DNA of 64,000 bases from an uncultured Bacteroidales bacterium (GTDB lineage: Bacteria; Bacteroidota; Bacteroidia; Bacteroidales; UBA932), in the NCBI GenBank assembly GCA_944322565.1, contig CALUPG010000011.1, forward strand, positions 19,592 to 83,591, read 5' to 3'. Shown here piece after piece: positions 37,180-45,432 of this stretch. Under the pieces are notes generated by a model that searched no databases, was not told the DNA's origin, and saw only the letters and a program-made list of their open reading frames with translations. A program made the translations under genes and the position numbers. The first letter of the stretch is position 1; the number at the start of each line of letters is the position of its first letter.

Positions 37180-37645
37180 GATGATAAGGCAGTCCCCGTA
37201 TGATTGTGAATGCCCTGTAGAGTTGTTCCGTGAAAATTACCCTGGCCATCTGGTGGGAAAATGTCATCCTCGACATGGAAATCATACTGCTGCTTCTGCC
37301 GTATACTTCCTTTGAAAAGCCGTACGGTCCGCCGATGACAAAGACCAGGTCCCTTGCTCCGGCATCCAGCTTCTTCCCGATTGCCCCGGCCCATTCCACA
37401 GAGGAATACTCCTTGCCGTGTTCATCCAGCAGGATGACCTCGTCGGTGTCCTTGAGGTTTTTCAGTATCATCTCCCCTTCTTTGGCCTTGACCTGCTCCC
37501 TGCTCAGCGATGATGCATTCCTGATGTCCGGAATCTCCCTGACAGTGAACGGCACGAAATGGCTGAGCCTTGCCGAATAGGTTTTAAGTCCGTCAGATAT
37601 CCAGCCCCTCTCTGTCTGGCCCACTGTAAGCAAAGTAATCTTCAT
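37172..37645 (-). CDS. rlmH: 23S rRNA (pseudouridine1915-N3)-methyltransferase RlmH
   Basis: RlmH is a SPOUT-class methyltransferase that N3-methylates pseudouridine 1915 in helix 69 of 23S rRNA. The 157-residue protein has the SPOUT knot motifs LLDEHGKEYSS near residue 73, FVIGGPYGFSKEV near 101, and the C-terminal SRMTFSHQMARVIFTEQLYRAFTI with LPYHHE at the end, as in the family. It lies upstream of, and overlaps, the sensor-kinase gene, so the two are probably co-transcribed from the TAACTTTG promoter at 37728-37735. Confidence 0.96.
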   Translation of the reverse strand: MKITLLTVGQTERGWISDGLKTYSARLSHFVPFTVREIPDIRNASSLSREQVKAKEGEMILKNLKDTDEVILLDEHGKEYSSVEWAGAIGKKLDAGARDLVFVIGGPYGFSKEVYGRSSSMISMSRMTFSHQMARVIFTEQLYRAFTIIRGLPYHHE

Positions 37646-37727
37646 TTGTCACATGTTAAAGATGTCCGGAGTCAAAAAATCTTTTGCCCGCCAAAATGTC
37701 TATCCTCCAAAATCTTGGAGACAGATA

Positions 37728-37758
37728 CAAAGTTAAGGATGTGGCTCGGTATTTGCAA
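37728..37758 (-). promoter_or_regulatory. Candidate promoter for rlmH and the sensor kinase
   Basis: On the minus strand, TTG (complement of 37756-37758) is followed after 20 bases by TAACTTTG (complement of 37728-37735). The predicted leader to rlmH is about 75 bases. Confidence 0.5.
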
Positions 37759-37810
37759 CAGTCATGCGCGGCGATTTTGATTTCTATACAATCCGATGGG
37801 CAGGCTTCTG

Positions 37811-38212
37811 ATGAATATCAATATGTTTGTGTGTGCGGCGCTTTTCTGCACGACAGCAGTTCCGGCATTCTCCCAGGACGGCTCTTATGATGTTTTTGTC
37901 CCGATTGCCAAATATCTCAGACAGGGAAATGCCGAAAAGCTTTCCGCATGGTTCGCTGACAATCTTGAAATTGAAGTCCTGTCTCCCTCCAGTGCATCAA
38001 GCCGCAGTCAGGCCCGTCAGATTCTTGAGGCATTCTTCAACTCCTATACTCCCCGTTCATTTGAAATCACCCATACTGCCGGGCGTTCCCATTTCAAATA
38101 TGCTCTCGGCTCACTCAATGCCGGGGGAGAGATATTTCTGGTCACAATATTTGTGTGCCGGTGCGAAGATGAGTATTCGGTTCAACAGCTGAAAATAGAA
38201 AGGATGAAATAG
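37811..38212 (+). CDS. DUF4783 family exported protein
   Basis: A 133-residue protein with a signal peptide (about 1-21, MFVCAALFCTTAVPAFSQ) and a mature domain resembling DUF4783, a Bacteroidota family thought to have an NTF2-like cone fold. The mature part begins with DVFVPIAKYLRQGNAEKLSAWFADNLEIEVL, the helical N-terminal part, then beta strands to the C-terminus. It would be periplasmic; the function is unknown. The ATG at 37811 gives a compact signal peptide; ATGs at 37796 and 37823 are alternatives. It is monocistronic, ended by a strong hairpin terminator. Confidence 0.82.
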   Translation: MNINMFVCAALFCTTAVPAFSQDGSYDVFVPIAKYLRQGNAEKLSAWFADNLEIEVLSPSSASSRSQARQILEAFFNSYTPRSFEITHTAGRSHFKYALGSLNAGGEIFLVTIFVCRCEDEYSVQQLKIERMK

Positions 38213-38310
38213 TCCGGGTGTATTGGCCCGCAGTGATGGATTGAGTTTGGCACAGGATTTGTTAAATATTAAAACCGGTTAGTTTAGTTGTTAATAATAG
38301 GGTTATAGTG

Positions 38311-38349
38311 AAAGAAGAGCGGCTCTGAAAGAGTTGCTCTTCTTTTTTT
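38311..38349. terminator. Bidirectional intrinsic terminator between the DUF4783 gene and der
   Basis: A 16-base-pair stem (AAAGAAGAGCGGCTCT at 38311-38326, loop GAA, partner at 38330-38345 with two G-U pairs) is followed by a T run to 38349 and preceded by A residues, serving both converging genes. Confidence 0.9.
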
Positions 38350-38370
38350 CGGTGCCTGCCGCAGCCGGCT

Positions 38371-39678
38371 CTATTTCTGACGTATGAAGATTCTCACCGG
38401 GCAGCCCGTGAAGCCGAACTTCTCCCGCAGCCGGTTCTCGAGGAATCTTTTGTAAGGGTCCTTGACATACTGCGGGAGGTTGCAGAAGAAGGCGAAAGCC
38501 GGAGACTTGGTAGGGAGCTGGGTAATGTATTTGATTTTAACATACTTGCCCTTCCATGCAGGCGGCGGGTAGTTTTCGATTTCCGGGAGCATCTCCTCAT
38601 TCAGGACAGATGTCGGTATTTTCTTGGAATAGTTGCCGTATACCATGGCTGCGGCATTCAGGACATCCATGATTCTCTGCTTCTTTATGACAGAGGTGAA
38701 GATAATCGGAATGTCATTGAACGGGGCGAGTCTTGCCTTCAGGCTTTCCGTGTATTCCTTGAGGGTGTTGCTGCTCTTTTCGAGGGTGTCCCATTTGTTT
38801 ACGACAAGAACACAGCCTTTCCGGTTCTTTTCTATGAGATTGAGGATGTTCATGTCCTGGGCTTCGAGTCCGGTCTGTGCATCAATCATGAGGATGCACA
38901 CGTCTGAATGCTCTATTGCCCTTATGGCTCTCATCACGGAGTAGAATTCAAGGTCTTCATGGACTTTCCCCTTCTTCCTCATTCCTGCCGTGTCCACTAG
39001 TACAAATTCGTGTCCGAACTTGTTGTAATAGGATGATATGGAGTCCCTTGTGGTGCCTGCGAGAGGGGTCACGATGTTCCTGTCTGTGCCGAGCAGGGCG
39101 TTGGTGAGAGAAGATTTGCCGACATTGGGCCTTCCGACGATGGCTATTCTCGGAACTCCAGGATGCTCGTCCTCGGCTGCCGCATCAGGGGGAAGACGCC
39201 GCACTATCTCGTCCAGGAGGTCGCCTGTGCCGCCTCCGTTTGCCGCCGATATGCTCCATACTTCTCCCAGACCCAGAGAATAGAACTGGTAGGAGTCGTA
39301 CATCTTGTCTCCGCTGTCTACTTTGTTGACGGCGAGTACGACCGGCTTTTTGCTGCGCCTGAGCAAGTCGGCTATCTCGGCGTCATAGTCGGTGATGCCG
39401 GTGGCCGCCTCGGTCATGAAAAGGACGAGGTCGGACTCTTCGATGGCGGTGACAACCTGCTTGCGGATTTCCTCTTCGAATATGTCATCAGACCCCGAGG
39501 TATAACCTCCGGTGTCCACGACGGAAAATTCGGTTCCGCACCATTCGCATTTGCCGTAGTGCCTGTCTCTTGTCACTCCGGCAGTCTCATCTACAATGGC
39601 CTGTCTCATTCCCACGAGACGGTTGAACAGGGTGGATTTCCCTACATTCGGCCTTCCTACGATGGCTACAAGACTCAT
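38371..39678 (-). CDS. der: Ribosome biogenesis GTPase Der (EngA)
   Basis: Der is a double GTPase needed for 50S ribosomal subunit assembly. The 435-residue protein has two tandem G domains: G1 motifs [12 protein letters not shown] near residue 8 and [12 protein letters not shown] near 180, G3 motifs DTGG near 55 and [11 protein letters not shown] near 230, and NKVD/NKWD G4 motifs near 117 and 293, followed by the C-terminal KH-like domain ending [17 protein letters not shown]. Its start overlaps the stop of the small Cys-rich gene upstream by four bases. Confidence 0.97.
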   Translation of the reverse strand: MSLVAIVGRPNVGKSTLFNRLVGMRQAIVDETAGVTRDRHYGKCEWCGTEFSVVDTGGYTSGSDDIFEEEIRKQVVTAIEESDLVLFMTEAATGITDYDAEIADLLRRSKKPVVLAVNKVDSGDKMYDSYQFYSLGLGEVWSISAANGGGTGDLLDEIVRRLPPDAAAEDEHPGVPRIAIVGRPNVGKSSLTNALLGTDRNIVTPLAGTTRDSISSYYNKFGHEFVLVDTAGMRKKGKVHEDLEFYSVMRAIRAIEHSDVCILMIDAQTGLEAQDMNILNLIEKNRKGCVLVVNKWDTLEKSSNTLKEYTESLKARLAPFNDIPIIFTSVIKKQRIMDVLNAAAMVYGNYSKKIPTSVLNEEMLPEIENYPPPAWKGKYVKIKYITQLPTKSPAFAFFCNLPQYVKDPYKRFLENRLREKFGFTGCPVRIFIRQK

Positions 39679-39947
39679 TTCTCTTCTCCTGAATTTTTTT
39701 CATAAATCCCGCATCCGGCGCAGTCCGAGCATCCGAGGTCGCTGCATGTCGGGTATTTCTTTCCGTTCTTCTTTCCCCACAGCCTGAGCTCATCTTCCTT
39801 GGCACATCTGATGCCAAGCTTTTTCATCGCCGGGTTGTGGCTGATTTCCGTATCCGGGAACTGCCCGTTCTTGCGGAAAATTATGTTGAAGCACAGGCCG
39901 ATGACGCTGATTCCCACCAGCAGCAGTGCGGCAATAAAAATCTTCAT
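39675..39947 (-). CDS. Small membrane-anchored Cys-rich protein upstream of der
   Basis: A 90-residue protein with one N-terminal membrane segment (about 3-22, [18 protein letters not shown]) and a soluble tail holding several cysteines: one in GIRCAKEDE and a cluster [13 protein letters not shown] near residues 68-80 that could bind metal or an iron-sulfur centre. From memory a similar small gene is found next to der in other Bacteroidales, but no function is known to me. It overlaps der by four bases (ATGA-like), implying coupled expression. Start: ATG at 39947; a TTG two codons upstream is possible. Confidence 0.75.
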   Translation of the reverse strand: MKIFIAALLLVGISVIGLCFNIIFRKNGQFPDTEISHNPAMKKLGIRCAKEDELRLWGKKNGKKYPTCSDLGCSDCAGCGIYEKNSGEEK

Positions 39948-40029
39948 ATCCAAATAATTGAATATGACAGGTATACGAATTGTCGCAAGGCGGCTGTCGT
40001 GCCGTATGCCGACGGCCGCCAGGATTCTG

Positions 40030-40980
40030 TCAGAAAATGAAGCTGTCGCTTATCGGTTCGTAATTGTATACCTTGTCAATTATGTTAGCAAAAGTATCTG
40101 CCACAGACAGGACGGTTATCTTGCTCTTGTCCTTTTCCGGGTCCTGAGAGAGAGGGATGGTGTCCGTCACGATGACTTCCTCAAGGGCGGACTCTGCGAT
40201 TCTCTCGTATGCGCTTCCGGAGAACACGGCATGGGTGGCACATGCCCTGACGCTCAGCGCTCCCATGTCCTTCAGCACATTGGCTGCCTTGGTAAGTGTC
40301 CCTGCTGTGTCAATCATGTCGTCCACGATTATGACATTCTTTCCCTCGACTTCGCCTATGGCGGTGATTGAGCCTACCACATTGGCCCTCTCGCGGGACT
40401 TGTGGCATACTATGACAGGACACTGGAGATATCTCGCGTATGCGTTGGCTCTCTTTGCCCCGCCCATGTCAGGGGCTGCGATGGCCAGGTCCTGTATGTT
40501 GAGCCCCCTGAGGTAAGGGAGGAATATGTTGCTTGCATAGATGTGGTCGACCGGAAAGTCGAAGAAGCCCTGAATCTGGTCAGCGTGGAGGTCGCAGGTC
40601 ATGACCCTGTCGCATCCTGCCGCATGAAGAATGTTGGCGACCAGCTTGGCTCCGATTGAGACTCTCGGCTTGTCTTTCCTGTCCTGCCTTGCCCAGCCGA
40701 AATATGGCATCACGGCGATGACAGTGTGGGCTGATGCACGTTTGGCTGCGTCAATCATGAGCAGAAGCTCGAAGAGGTTGTCTGTAGGAGGGAAGGTGGA
40801 CTGCACTATGAAGACAGTGGCTCCCCTGACACTTTCGTTGAGAGACGGCTGGAACTCTCCGTCGCTGAAAGCGAGTACATCGGATTTTCCAAGCTCAATG
40901 TTCAGTGATCTTGCGATTTTCTCAGCAAGGGGTCTTGAACTCCTGCACGCAAATAATTTCATTTTGTGTTCGTTGTGCAT
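40030..40980 (-). CDS. prs: Ribose-phosphate pyrophosphokinase
   Basis: Prs makes PRPP from ribose 5-phosphate and ATP, feeding nucleotide, histidine and NAD synthesis. The 316-residue protein has the ATP-binding loop MPYFGWARQDRKDKPR near residue 90, catalytic His in TCDLHADQIQGFF near 130, a flexible-loop region with HKSRERANVV, and the PRPP/ribose phosphate motif VIIVDDMIDTAGTL near 220. The DNA shows two possible starts, ATG at 40980 and ATG at 40962 (MKLFACRSS); I keep the longer. It starts 34 bases after engB on the same strand. Confidence 0.94.
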   Translation of the reverse strand: MHNEHKMKLFACRSSRPLAEKIARSLNIELGKSDVLAFSDGEFQPSLNESVRGATVFIVQSTFPPTDNLFELLLMIDAAKRASAHTVIAVMPYFGWARQDRKDKPRVSIGAKLVANILHAAGCDRVMTCDLHADQIQGFFDFPVDHIYASNIFLPYLRGLNIQDLAIAAPDMGGAKRANAYARYLQCPVIVCHKSRERANVVGSITAIGEVEGKNVIIVDDMIDTAGTLTKAANVLKDMGALSVRACATHAVFSGSAYERIAESALEEVIVTDTIPLSQDPEKDKSKITVLSVADTFANIIDKVYNYEPISDSFIF

Positions 40981-41014
40981 CTTGTATAGGGTTTAATGTA
41001 GTTTCACTTTCATT

Positions 41015-41626
41015 TCATCCGGCAGATTCCTGCATTTTATCCAGCAGACTCCCGATGTAGTCCAGAATCTCTTCCTTGCCGGCTCCTGTTTCAGACGAGC
41101 ATACGAAGACAGGCGGCAGTTCTTCCCAGAATTCCAGCAGCTTTGCCCTGTTCTTCTCCATCTGTGCCGCAAGGGCATTGGGACCGAGCTTGTCGGCTTT
41201 CGTAAAGATGATGGCGAACGGGATGCCCCCTGTCCCGAGTTCCGTCAGGAAATCCATGTCGATTTTCCCGATGTCGTGGCGGGAATCTATCAGGACGAAC
41301 AGTATGTGCAGCTCTGCGGAGAAATTCAGATAGTTCCTTATGACCTGCTCCAGCTTCTGCCGGCCGGTCTTTGACATCTTCGCGTAGCCGTATCCCGGGA
41401 GGTCCACAAGATACCACTGCCTGTTGATGAGGTAGTGGTTCACGAGCTTTGTCTTGCCGGGGGTCGAAGATGTCTGTGCAAGCCTGCGGTTGTTGCACAG
41501 CATATTGATGAGGGAGGATTTTCCCACATTTGATCTTCCGATGAAGGCGAACTCCGGAAATTTCCGGGAGGGCTTTTCGGCCACCCTTGTGCTGCTGCCG
41601 GCAAACAATGCTTCGGAAATCTTCAT
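41015..41626 (-). CDS. engB: Ribosome biogenesis GTP-binding protein YsxC/EngB
   Basis: EngB (YihA/YsxC) is an essential GTPase for large-subunit assembly. The 203-residue protein has G1 GRSNVGKSSLINM near residue 31, G2 TPGKTKLVN, G3 DLPGYGYAK near 74, G4 TKAD in FTKADKLG near 142, and G5 SSETGAGKEE near 177. Family length is normal. It is upstream of prs on the same strand; a TATATTTG promoter element lies 80 bases upstream of its start. Confidence 0.96.
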   Translation of the reverse strand: MKISEALFAGSSTRVAEKPSRKFPEFAFIGRSNVGKSSLINMLCNNRRLAQTSSTPGKTKLVNHYLINRQWYLVDLPGYGYAKMSKTGRQKLEQVIRNYLNFSAELHILFVLIDSRHDIGKIDMDFLTELGTGGIPFAIIFTKADKLGPNALAAQMEKNRAKLLEFWEELPPVFVCSSETGAGKEEILDYIGSLLDKMQESAG

Positions 41627-41705
41627 CGTCTGAATTTATAAAATTATTGTCCACTCTTTTCCGGCTTTTCGGGAAATCATACCCTTTTCCTGGAAACCGG
41701 GGCGG

Positions 41706-41713
41706 CAAATATA
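41706..41713 (-). promoter_or_regulatory. Candidate -7 element for engB-prs
   Basis: The minus strand reads TATATTTG (TAnnTTTG match) 80 bases upstream of the engB ATG. No good -33 match is seen. Confidence 0.45.
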
Positions 41714-41873
41714 GTGAATTTAAATTGACTAACCGGGGGAGTCGTCGCGAAATTTCTTCATTCCCCTTGAAATATTTTTTAAATCCCTCTGCAATTTATG
41801 AATAATTTATGAAATATTCATCAAAAAATTATATTGTCAAGAATAAATCAGTCGCCATGTCTGAAAAAATGTG

Positions 41874-41881
41874 TAAATTTG
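41874..41881 (+). promoter_or_regulatory. Candidate -7 element for xseA-xseB-glgB
   Basis: TAAATTTG matches TAnnTTTG, 65 bases upstream of the xseA ATG; the -33 position has no clear TTTG. Confidence 0.45.
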
Positions 41882-41946
41882 TAACGATACGGAGGTGTGT
41901 GCCGGTTGCAGCGCCGAAGCGTAAATTGGAATGATTTGTTCTTGTT

Positions 41947-43077
41947 ATGGAAAAGGATATTGTCGACCTTTATGAACTGCAGACAAGACTGAAGGAGGGG
42001 GTAGAGCGGACATTCCCTGAAAAGGTGTGGCTGAAGGCTGAAATCAGTGCCGTCAAGGCCAGGCCGGGCGGGCACTGCTATCTTGAGCTGTCGCAGAGCG
42101 GAGACGGGGGACTCGTCGCCAAGGCGCAGGCCATCATCTGGGCTTCAAAATACAGGATTCTCTCCCCGTTCTTTGAGTCTGTGGCAGGCAGCCCGATTTC
42201 AGAGGGAATGCTGGTTCTTGTGCGTGTGCAGGTGAATTTCAGTCAGTTGTATGGTCTTTCGCTCATTATAGACGACATTGACCCTTCGTGGTCTCTCGGA
42301 GAAAAGGAAAAGGAGAGGCTGCGCACCATAGCCAGACTGAAGGAGGAAGGGCTGATGGAACTGCAGAAGGAACTCGCCCTCCCGTCGCTGCCTTATCGTC
42401 TGGCTGTGGTCTCTGCCCCGGATGCGGCAGGATACAGGGATTTCATGAGACACCTTCATGAGAATGACTACGGATTTGTCTTCAGTACGGAACTGTTTCC
42501 CGCCCTGATGCAGGGCGCGGGGGCTGCTGTTTCCATGTCGGCGGCCATTGACGCTGCAGAGGCATCGGGAGAGAAATTCGATGCTTTGCTGATATTGAGG
42601 GGCGGTGGAGCCAAGCTGGATCTTGCCTGCTATGACGATTATGTGCTTGCCTCGCGCATTGCGCGCTGTTCCCTGCCTGTGCTGACGGCTGTCGGTCATG
42701 ACCAGGATGTGCATGTGTGCGATATGGTGGCATGGACTTCAGTAAGGACGCCGACGGCCCTTGCCGACTGGTTCATAGACCTGTATGCGGGAGAAGACGC
42801 GATGCTCCAGTCTTTTGCCTCAAGGCTCAGGATGGCTTTCCTGAACAAGATAACGGCGATGGAGAGCCGTCTGCAGCTGCTGGAGACCAGGATAAGGTCG
42901 GCGGATCCTCGGAATATACTGCGTAGGGGGTATGTGCTGGTGCTTGACGGCAGCGGCCATGTCGCGCGCGGAGCCGCAGGTCACAAGCCGGGAGACAGGC
43001 TGACAATGATGTATCACGACGGCAGCCTCGGATGTGTCGTCGAGTCCGCAGAACTTAAGAACAATATTTCTCAATAA
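41947..43077 (+). CDS. xseA: Exodeoxyribonuclease VII large subunit
   Basis: XseA is the catalytic subunit of exonuclease VII, which degrades single-stranded DNA. The 376-residue protein has an N-terminal OB fold (about 1-105, VWLKAEISAVKARPGGHCYLEL), the catalytic region (about 130-290) with RGGGAKLDLACYDDY near 219 and TAVGHDQDVHVCDMVA near 248, TPTALADWFI, and a short coiled C-terminal arm. It is shorter than many homologues because the coiled arm is reduced. xseB begins one base after its stop. Confidence 0.93.
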   Translation: MEKDIVDLYELQTRLKEGVERTFPEKVWLKAEISAVKARPGGHCYLELSQSGDGGLVAKAQAIIWASKYRILSPFFESVAGSPISEGMLVLVRVQVNFSQLYGLSLIIDDIDPSWSLGEKEKERLRTIARLKEEGLMELQKELALPSLPYRLAVVSAPDAAGYRDFMRHLHENDYGFVFSTELFPALMQGAGAAVSMSAAIDAAEASGEKFDALLILRGGGAKLDLACYDDYVLASRIARCSLPVLTAVGHDQDVHVCDMVAWTSVRTPTALADWFIDLYAGEDAMLQSFASRLRMAFLNKITAMESRLQLLETRIRSADPRNILRRGYVLVLDGSGHVARGAAGHKPGDRLTMMYHDGSLGCVVESAELKNNISQ

Positions 43078-43078
43078 A

Positions 43079-43324
43079 ATGAAAGACGGGAACATACATG
43101 AAGACAAGCCTGCGGGGGCATTTGACTATGCGGCCGCAGTGGCGGAGCTGGAGAAGATAGCGGCAAAAGTCGAGTCCGATGATGTCGGAATCGAGGATAT
43201 GGACAAATGCATCAGGCGTACGGAGGAACTTATTTCCGGCTGCCGGAGGTATCTCCGCTCCGCCCGGGACAGGGCTGCGGCCCTGGACTCGGACGAGACG
43301 CCCGGACATCAGGGCAATGTTTGA
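43079..43324 (+). CDS. xseB: Exodeoxyribonuclease VII small subunit
   Basis: XseB binds the coiled arm of XseA. The 81-residue helical protein contains the family core FDYAAAVAELEKIAAKVESDDVGIEDM and RRTEELISGCRRYL. Some homologues have a longer tail; here it ends with a charged stretch. The ATG at 43079 lies one base after the xseA stop. The glgB start follows, so the three genes are likely co-transcribed. Confidence 0.9.
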   Translation: MKDGNIHEDKPAGAFDYAAAVAELEKIAAKVESDDVGIEDMDKCIRRTEELISGCRRYLRSARDRAAALDSDETPGHQGNV

Positions 43325-43364
43325 GGATGTTTTTGATAACCACAAGATATACAGAACACTGACT

Positions 43365-45377
43365 ATGGACAAGAAAAAGGAAATGATTTATGACAATGAC
43401 CCCTGGCTTGAACCATATAAGGATGCGATAGACAGGAGGCATGAGCGGATTCTTGCCGAGCGCAGGCGGATTGCCGCAGAAGGAAGACTTTCTGACGCAT
43501 GCAACAACCATCTCTATTACGGGATGCACCGGTGTGATGACGGCTCATGGGTCTTCAGGGAGTGGGCTCCGCATGCCACCAAGATTTATCTCATCGGTGA
43601 ATTCAACAACTGGAAGAGGACGGAGGCATACGCCTTGAGACCTGTAGGGAACGGGAATTGGGAGATTCGTCTTGAGTCAATGTTCCTTTCGCACGGGGAA
43701 CTCTACAAGCTGTACATCGAATGGCCCGGGGGCGGTGGAGAACGGCTTCCTGCCTATGTGACAAGGGCGGTCCAGGATCCTGAGACGAAGACATTCTGTG
43801 CCCAGGTATGGGCTCCTGACAAGCCGTACCGCTGGAAATACGGACGTCCGGGCAGGAGGGAGCATCCTTTGATATATGAATGTCACATCGGCATGAGTTC
43901 GGAAGAGGAGAAAGTGTCGACATTCTCCGAGTTCCGGGAGAATGTGCTTCCGTATATAAAGGATCTCGGATATGACACGCTGCAGATAATGGCGCTCCAG
44001 GAACATCCTTATTATGGTTCGTTCGGCTATCAGGTCTCCAACTTCTATGCCCTGAGTTCCCGCTTCGGCACTCCTGACGAATTCAAGGCACTTGTGGATG
44101 AAGCTCATGCTGCCGGGATTGCCGTGGTGATGGACATAGTCCACTCGCATTCTGTGGACAATGAGCTCGAGGGGCTCGGGATGTTCGACGGGAAGGACGA
44201 CATTTATTTCTATTCGGGAGACAGGGGGAGGCATCCTGCCTGGGGCTCGAGATGTTTCAACTACGGGAAGTACGAGACAATGGCTTTCCTCCTTTCCAAC
44301 TGCAAGTTCTGGATGGAGGAATATCATATTGACGGCTTCCGCTTCGACGGTGTGACCAGCATGCTGTACTGGGACCATGGCCTCGGAAAGGCTTTTGTCG
44401 GCTATGACAATTATTTCAATGATGGAGTGGACGAGTCGGCGGTGACTTATCTGGCGCTGGCCAATATGCTTGTCAAGGAAATGAATCCTGACGGCTTCAC
44501 GATAGCGGAGGATGTGAGCGGAATGGCAGGACTTGCCGCCCCGTTCGAGGCCGGGGGAGTCGGCTTTGACTTCAGGATGAGCATGGGAGTGGCGGACAAC
44601 TGGATAAAGTGGATCAAGGAACTTCCTGACGAGAAATGGAGCATGGGCGAGATGTGGTGGCAGCTCACCAACAAGAGGGCTGACGAGAAGACCATCAGCT
44701 ATGCGGAATGCCATGACCAGGCCCTGGTCGGTGACAAGACCATCATTTTCCGCCTCATGGACAAGGAGATGTATTTCCACATGGATAAAAATTCCACTTC
44801 GGCGGTGGTGGACAGGGGAATTGCTCTCCACAAGATGATAAGGCTTGTCACAATGGCTACCGCCGGGGACGGTTATCTGACATTCATGGGCAATGAATTC
44901 GGCCATCCCGAGTGGATAGACTTTCCGCGCGAGGGGAACGGCTGGTCGTACAAATATGCCCGCAGGCAGTGGTCACTGGCGCGTCCTGACTATCTCCGGT
45001 ACAGGAATCTTCTTCTCTTTGACAAGGCGATGATTGCTCTTGCGCACAAGGAGTCTGTCTTTGACGCACCTCCGGAGCTTCTGGTGCAGGATGAGGAGAA
45101 AAAAATATTAGTATTCAAAAGAATAAATTGTATCTTTGCGCTCAATTTCAATGCGACCGAATCTTTTGCCGACTACGGCTTTGCGGCTCCGTGCGGGAAA
45201 TATGAGGCGGTCCTTGACACGGACGAGAAGGAGTTCGACGGGTTTTCCAGATTGAAGAAAGGGGAAGAGCATTGTTCTGTGCATGAAAAATCCGCCAACG
45301 GCGACCAGAAATATGAGGATACATTGTATTTGTATCTGCCTAGCCGCTGTGCCGTTGTCCTGAGGAAGATAGACTGA
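43365..45377 (+). CDS. glgB: 1,4-alpha-glucan branching enzyme (GH13)
   Basis: The enzyme introduces alpha-1,6 branches into glycogen. The 670-residue protein has an N-terminal CBM48 domain (about 50-140, WVFREWAPHATKIYLIGEFNNW), the GH13 barrel with DIVHSHSV, DGFRFDGVTSM (nucleophile Asp), FTIAEDVSG (acid Glu), and ECHDQALVGDKT (His and Asp near the active site), then the C-terminal beta domain. It resembles the eukaryotic-like branching enzymes common in Bacteroidales. The ATG at 43365 gives the N-terminus before NDPWLEPY; an in-frame ATG at 43317 overlapping xseB is an alternative. It opens the glycogen cluster. Confidence 0.95.
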   Translation: MDKKKEMIYDNDPWLEPYKDAIDRRHERILAERRRIAAEGRLSDACNNHLYYGMHRCDDGSWVFREWAPHATKIYLIGEFNNWKRTEAYALRPVGNGNWEIRLESMFLSHGELYKLYIEWPGGGGERLPAYVTRAVQDPETKTFCAQVWAPDKPYRWKYGRPGRREHPLIYECHIGMSSEEEKVSTFSEFRENVLPYIKDLGYDTLQIMALQEHPYYGSFGYQVSNFYALSSRFGTPDEFKALVDEAHAAGIAVVMDIVHSHSVDNELEGLGMFDGKDDIYFYSGDRGRHPAWGSRCFNYGKYETMAFLLSNCKFWMEEYHIDGFRFDGVTSMLYWDHGLGKAFVGYDNYFNDGVDESAVTYLALANMLVKEMNPDGFTIAEDVSGMAGLAAPFEAGGVGFDFRMSMGVADNWIKWIKELPDEKWSMGEMWWQLTNKRADEKTISYAECHDQALVGDKTIIFRLMDKEMYFHMDKNSTSAVVDRGIALHKMIRLVTMATAGDGYLTFMGNEFGHPEWIDFPREGNGWSYKYARRQWSLARPDYLRYRNLLLFDKAMIALAHKESVFDAPPELLVQDEEKKILVFKRINCIFALNFNATESFADYGFAAPCGKYEAVLDTDEKEFDGFSRLKKGEEHCSVHEKSANGDQKYEDTLYLYLPSRCAVVLRKID

Positions 45378-45432
45378 ACCGGGGGGTGAGATTTATTGAT
45401 CAGATAATAATTAACCTTATAATATTTAAAGT

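Larger units (their letters stand above)
41627..41946. other. Intergenic region between engB and xseA, divergent promoters
   Basis: This 320-base stretch has no gene. It is strongly AT-rich in its centre (about 41715-41870) and holds a TATATTTG element reading left at 41706-41713 (engB) and a TAAATTTG element reading right at 41874-41881 (xseA). No RNA gene, repeat or terminator hairpin is evident. Confidence 0.7.

Noticed and set aside
41714..41873. AT-rich spacer as a replication origin or small-RNA gene
   Set aside because: No DnaA boxes, repeats or hairpin-plus-T-run were seen; it reads as an ordinary divergent promoter region.
43677..44906. 409-codon minus-strand frame opposite glgB
   Set aside because: glgB is well conserved in its frame; the antisense product has no family features.
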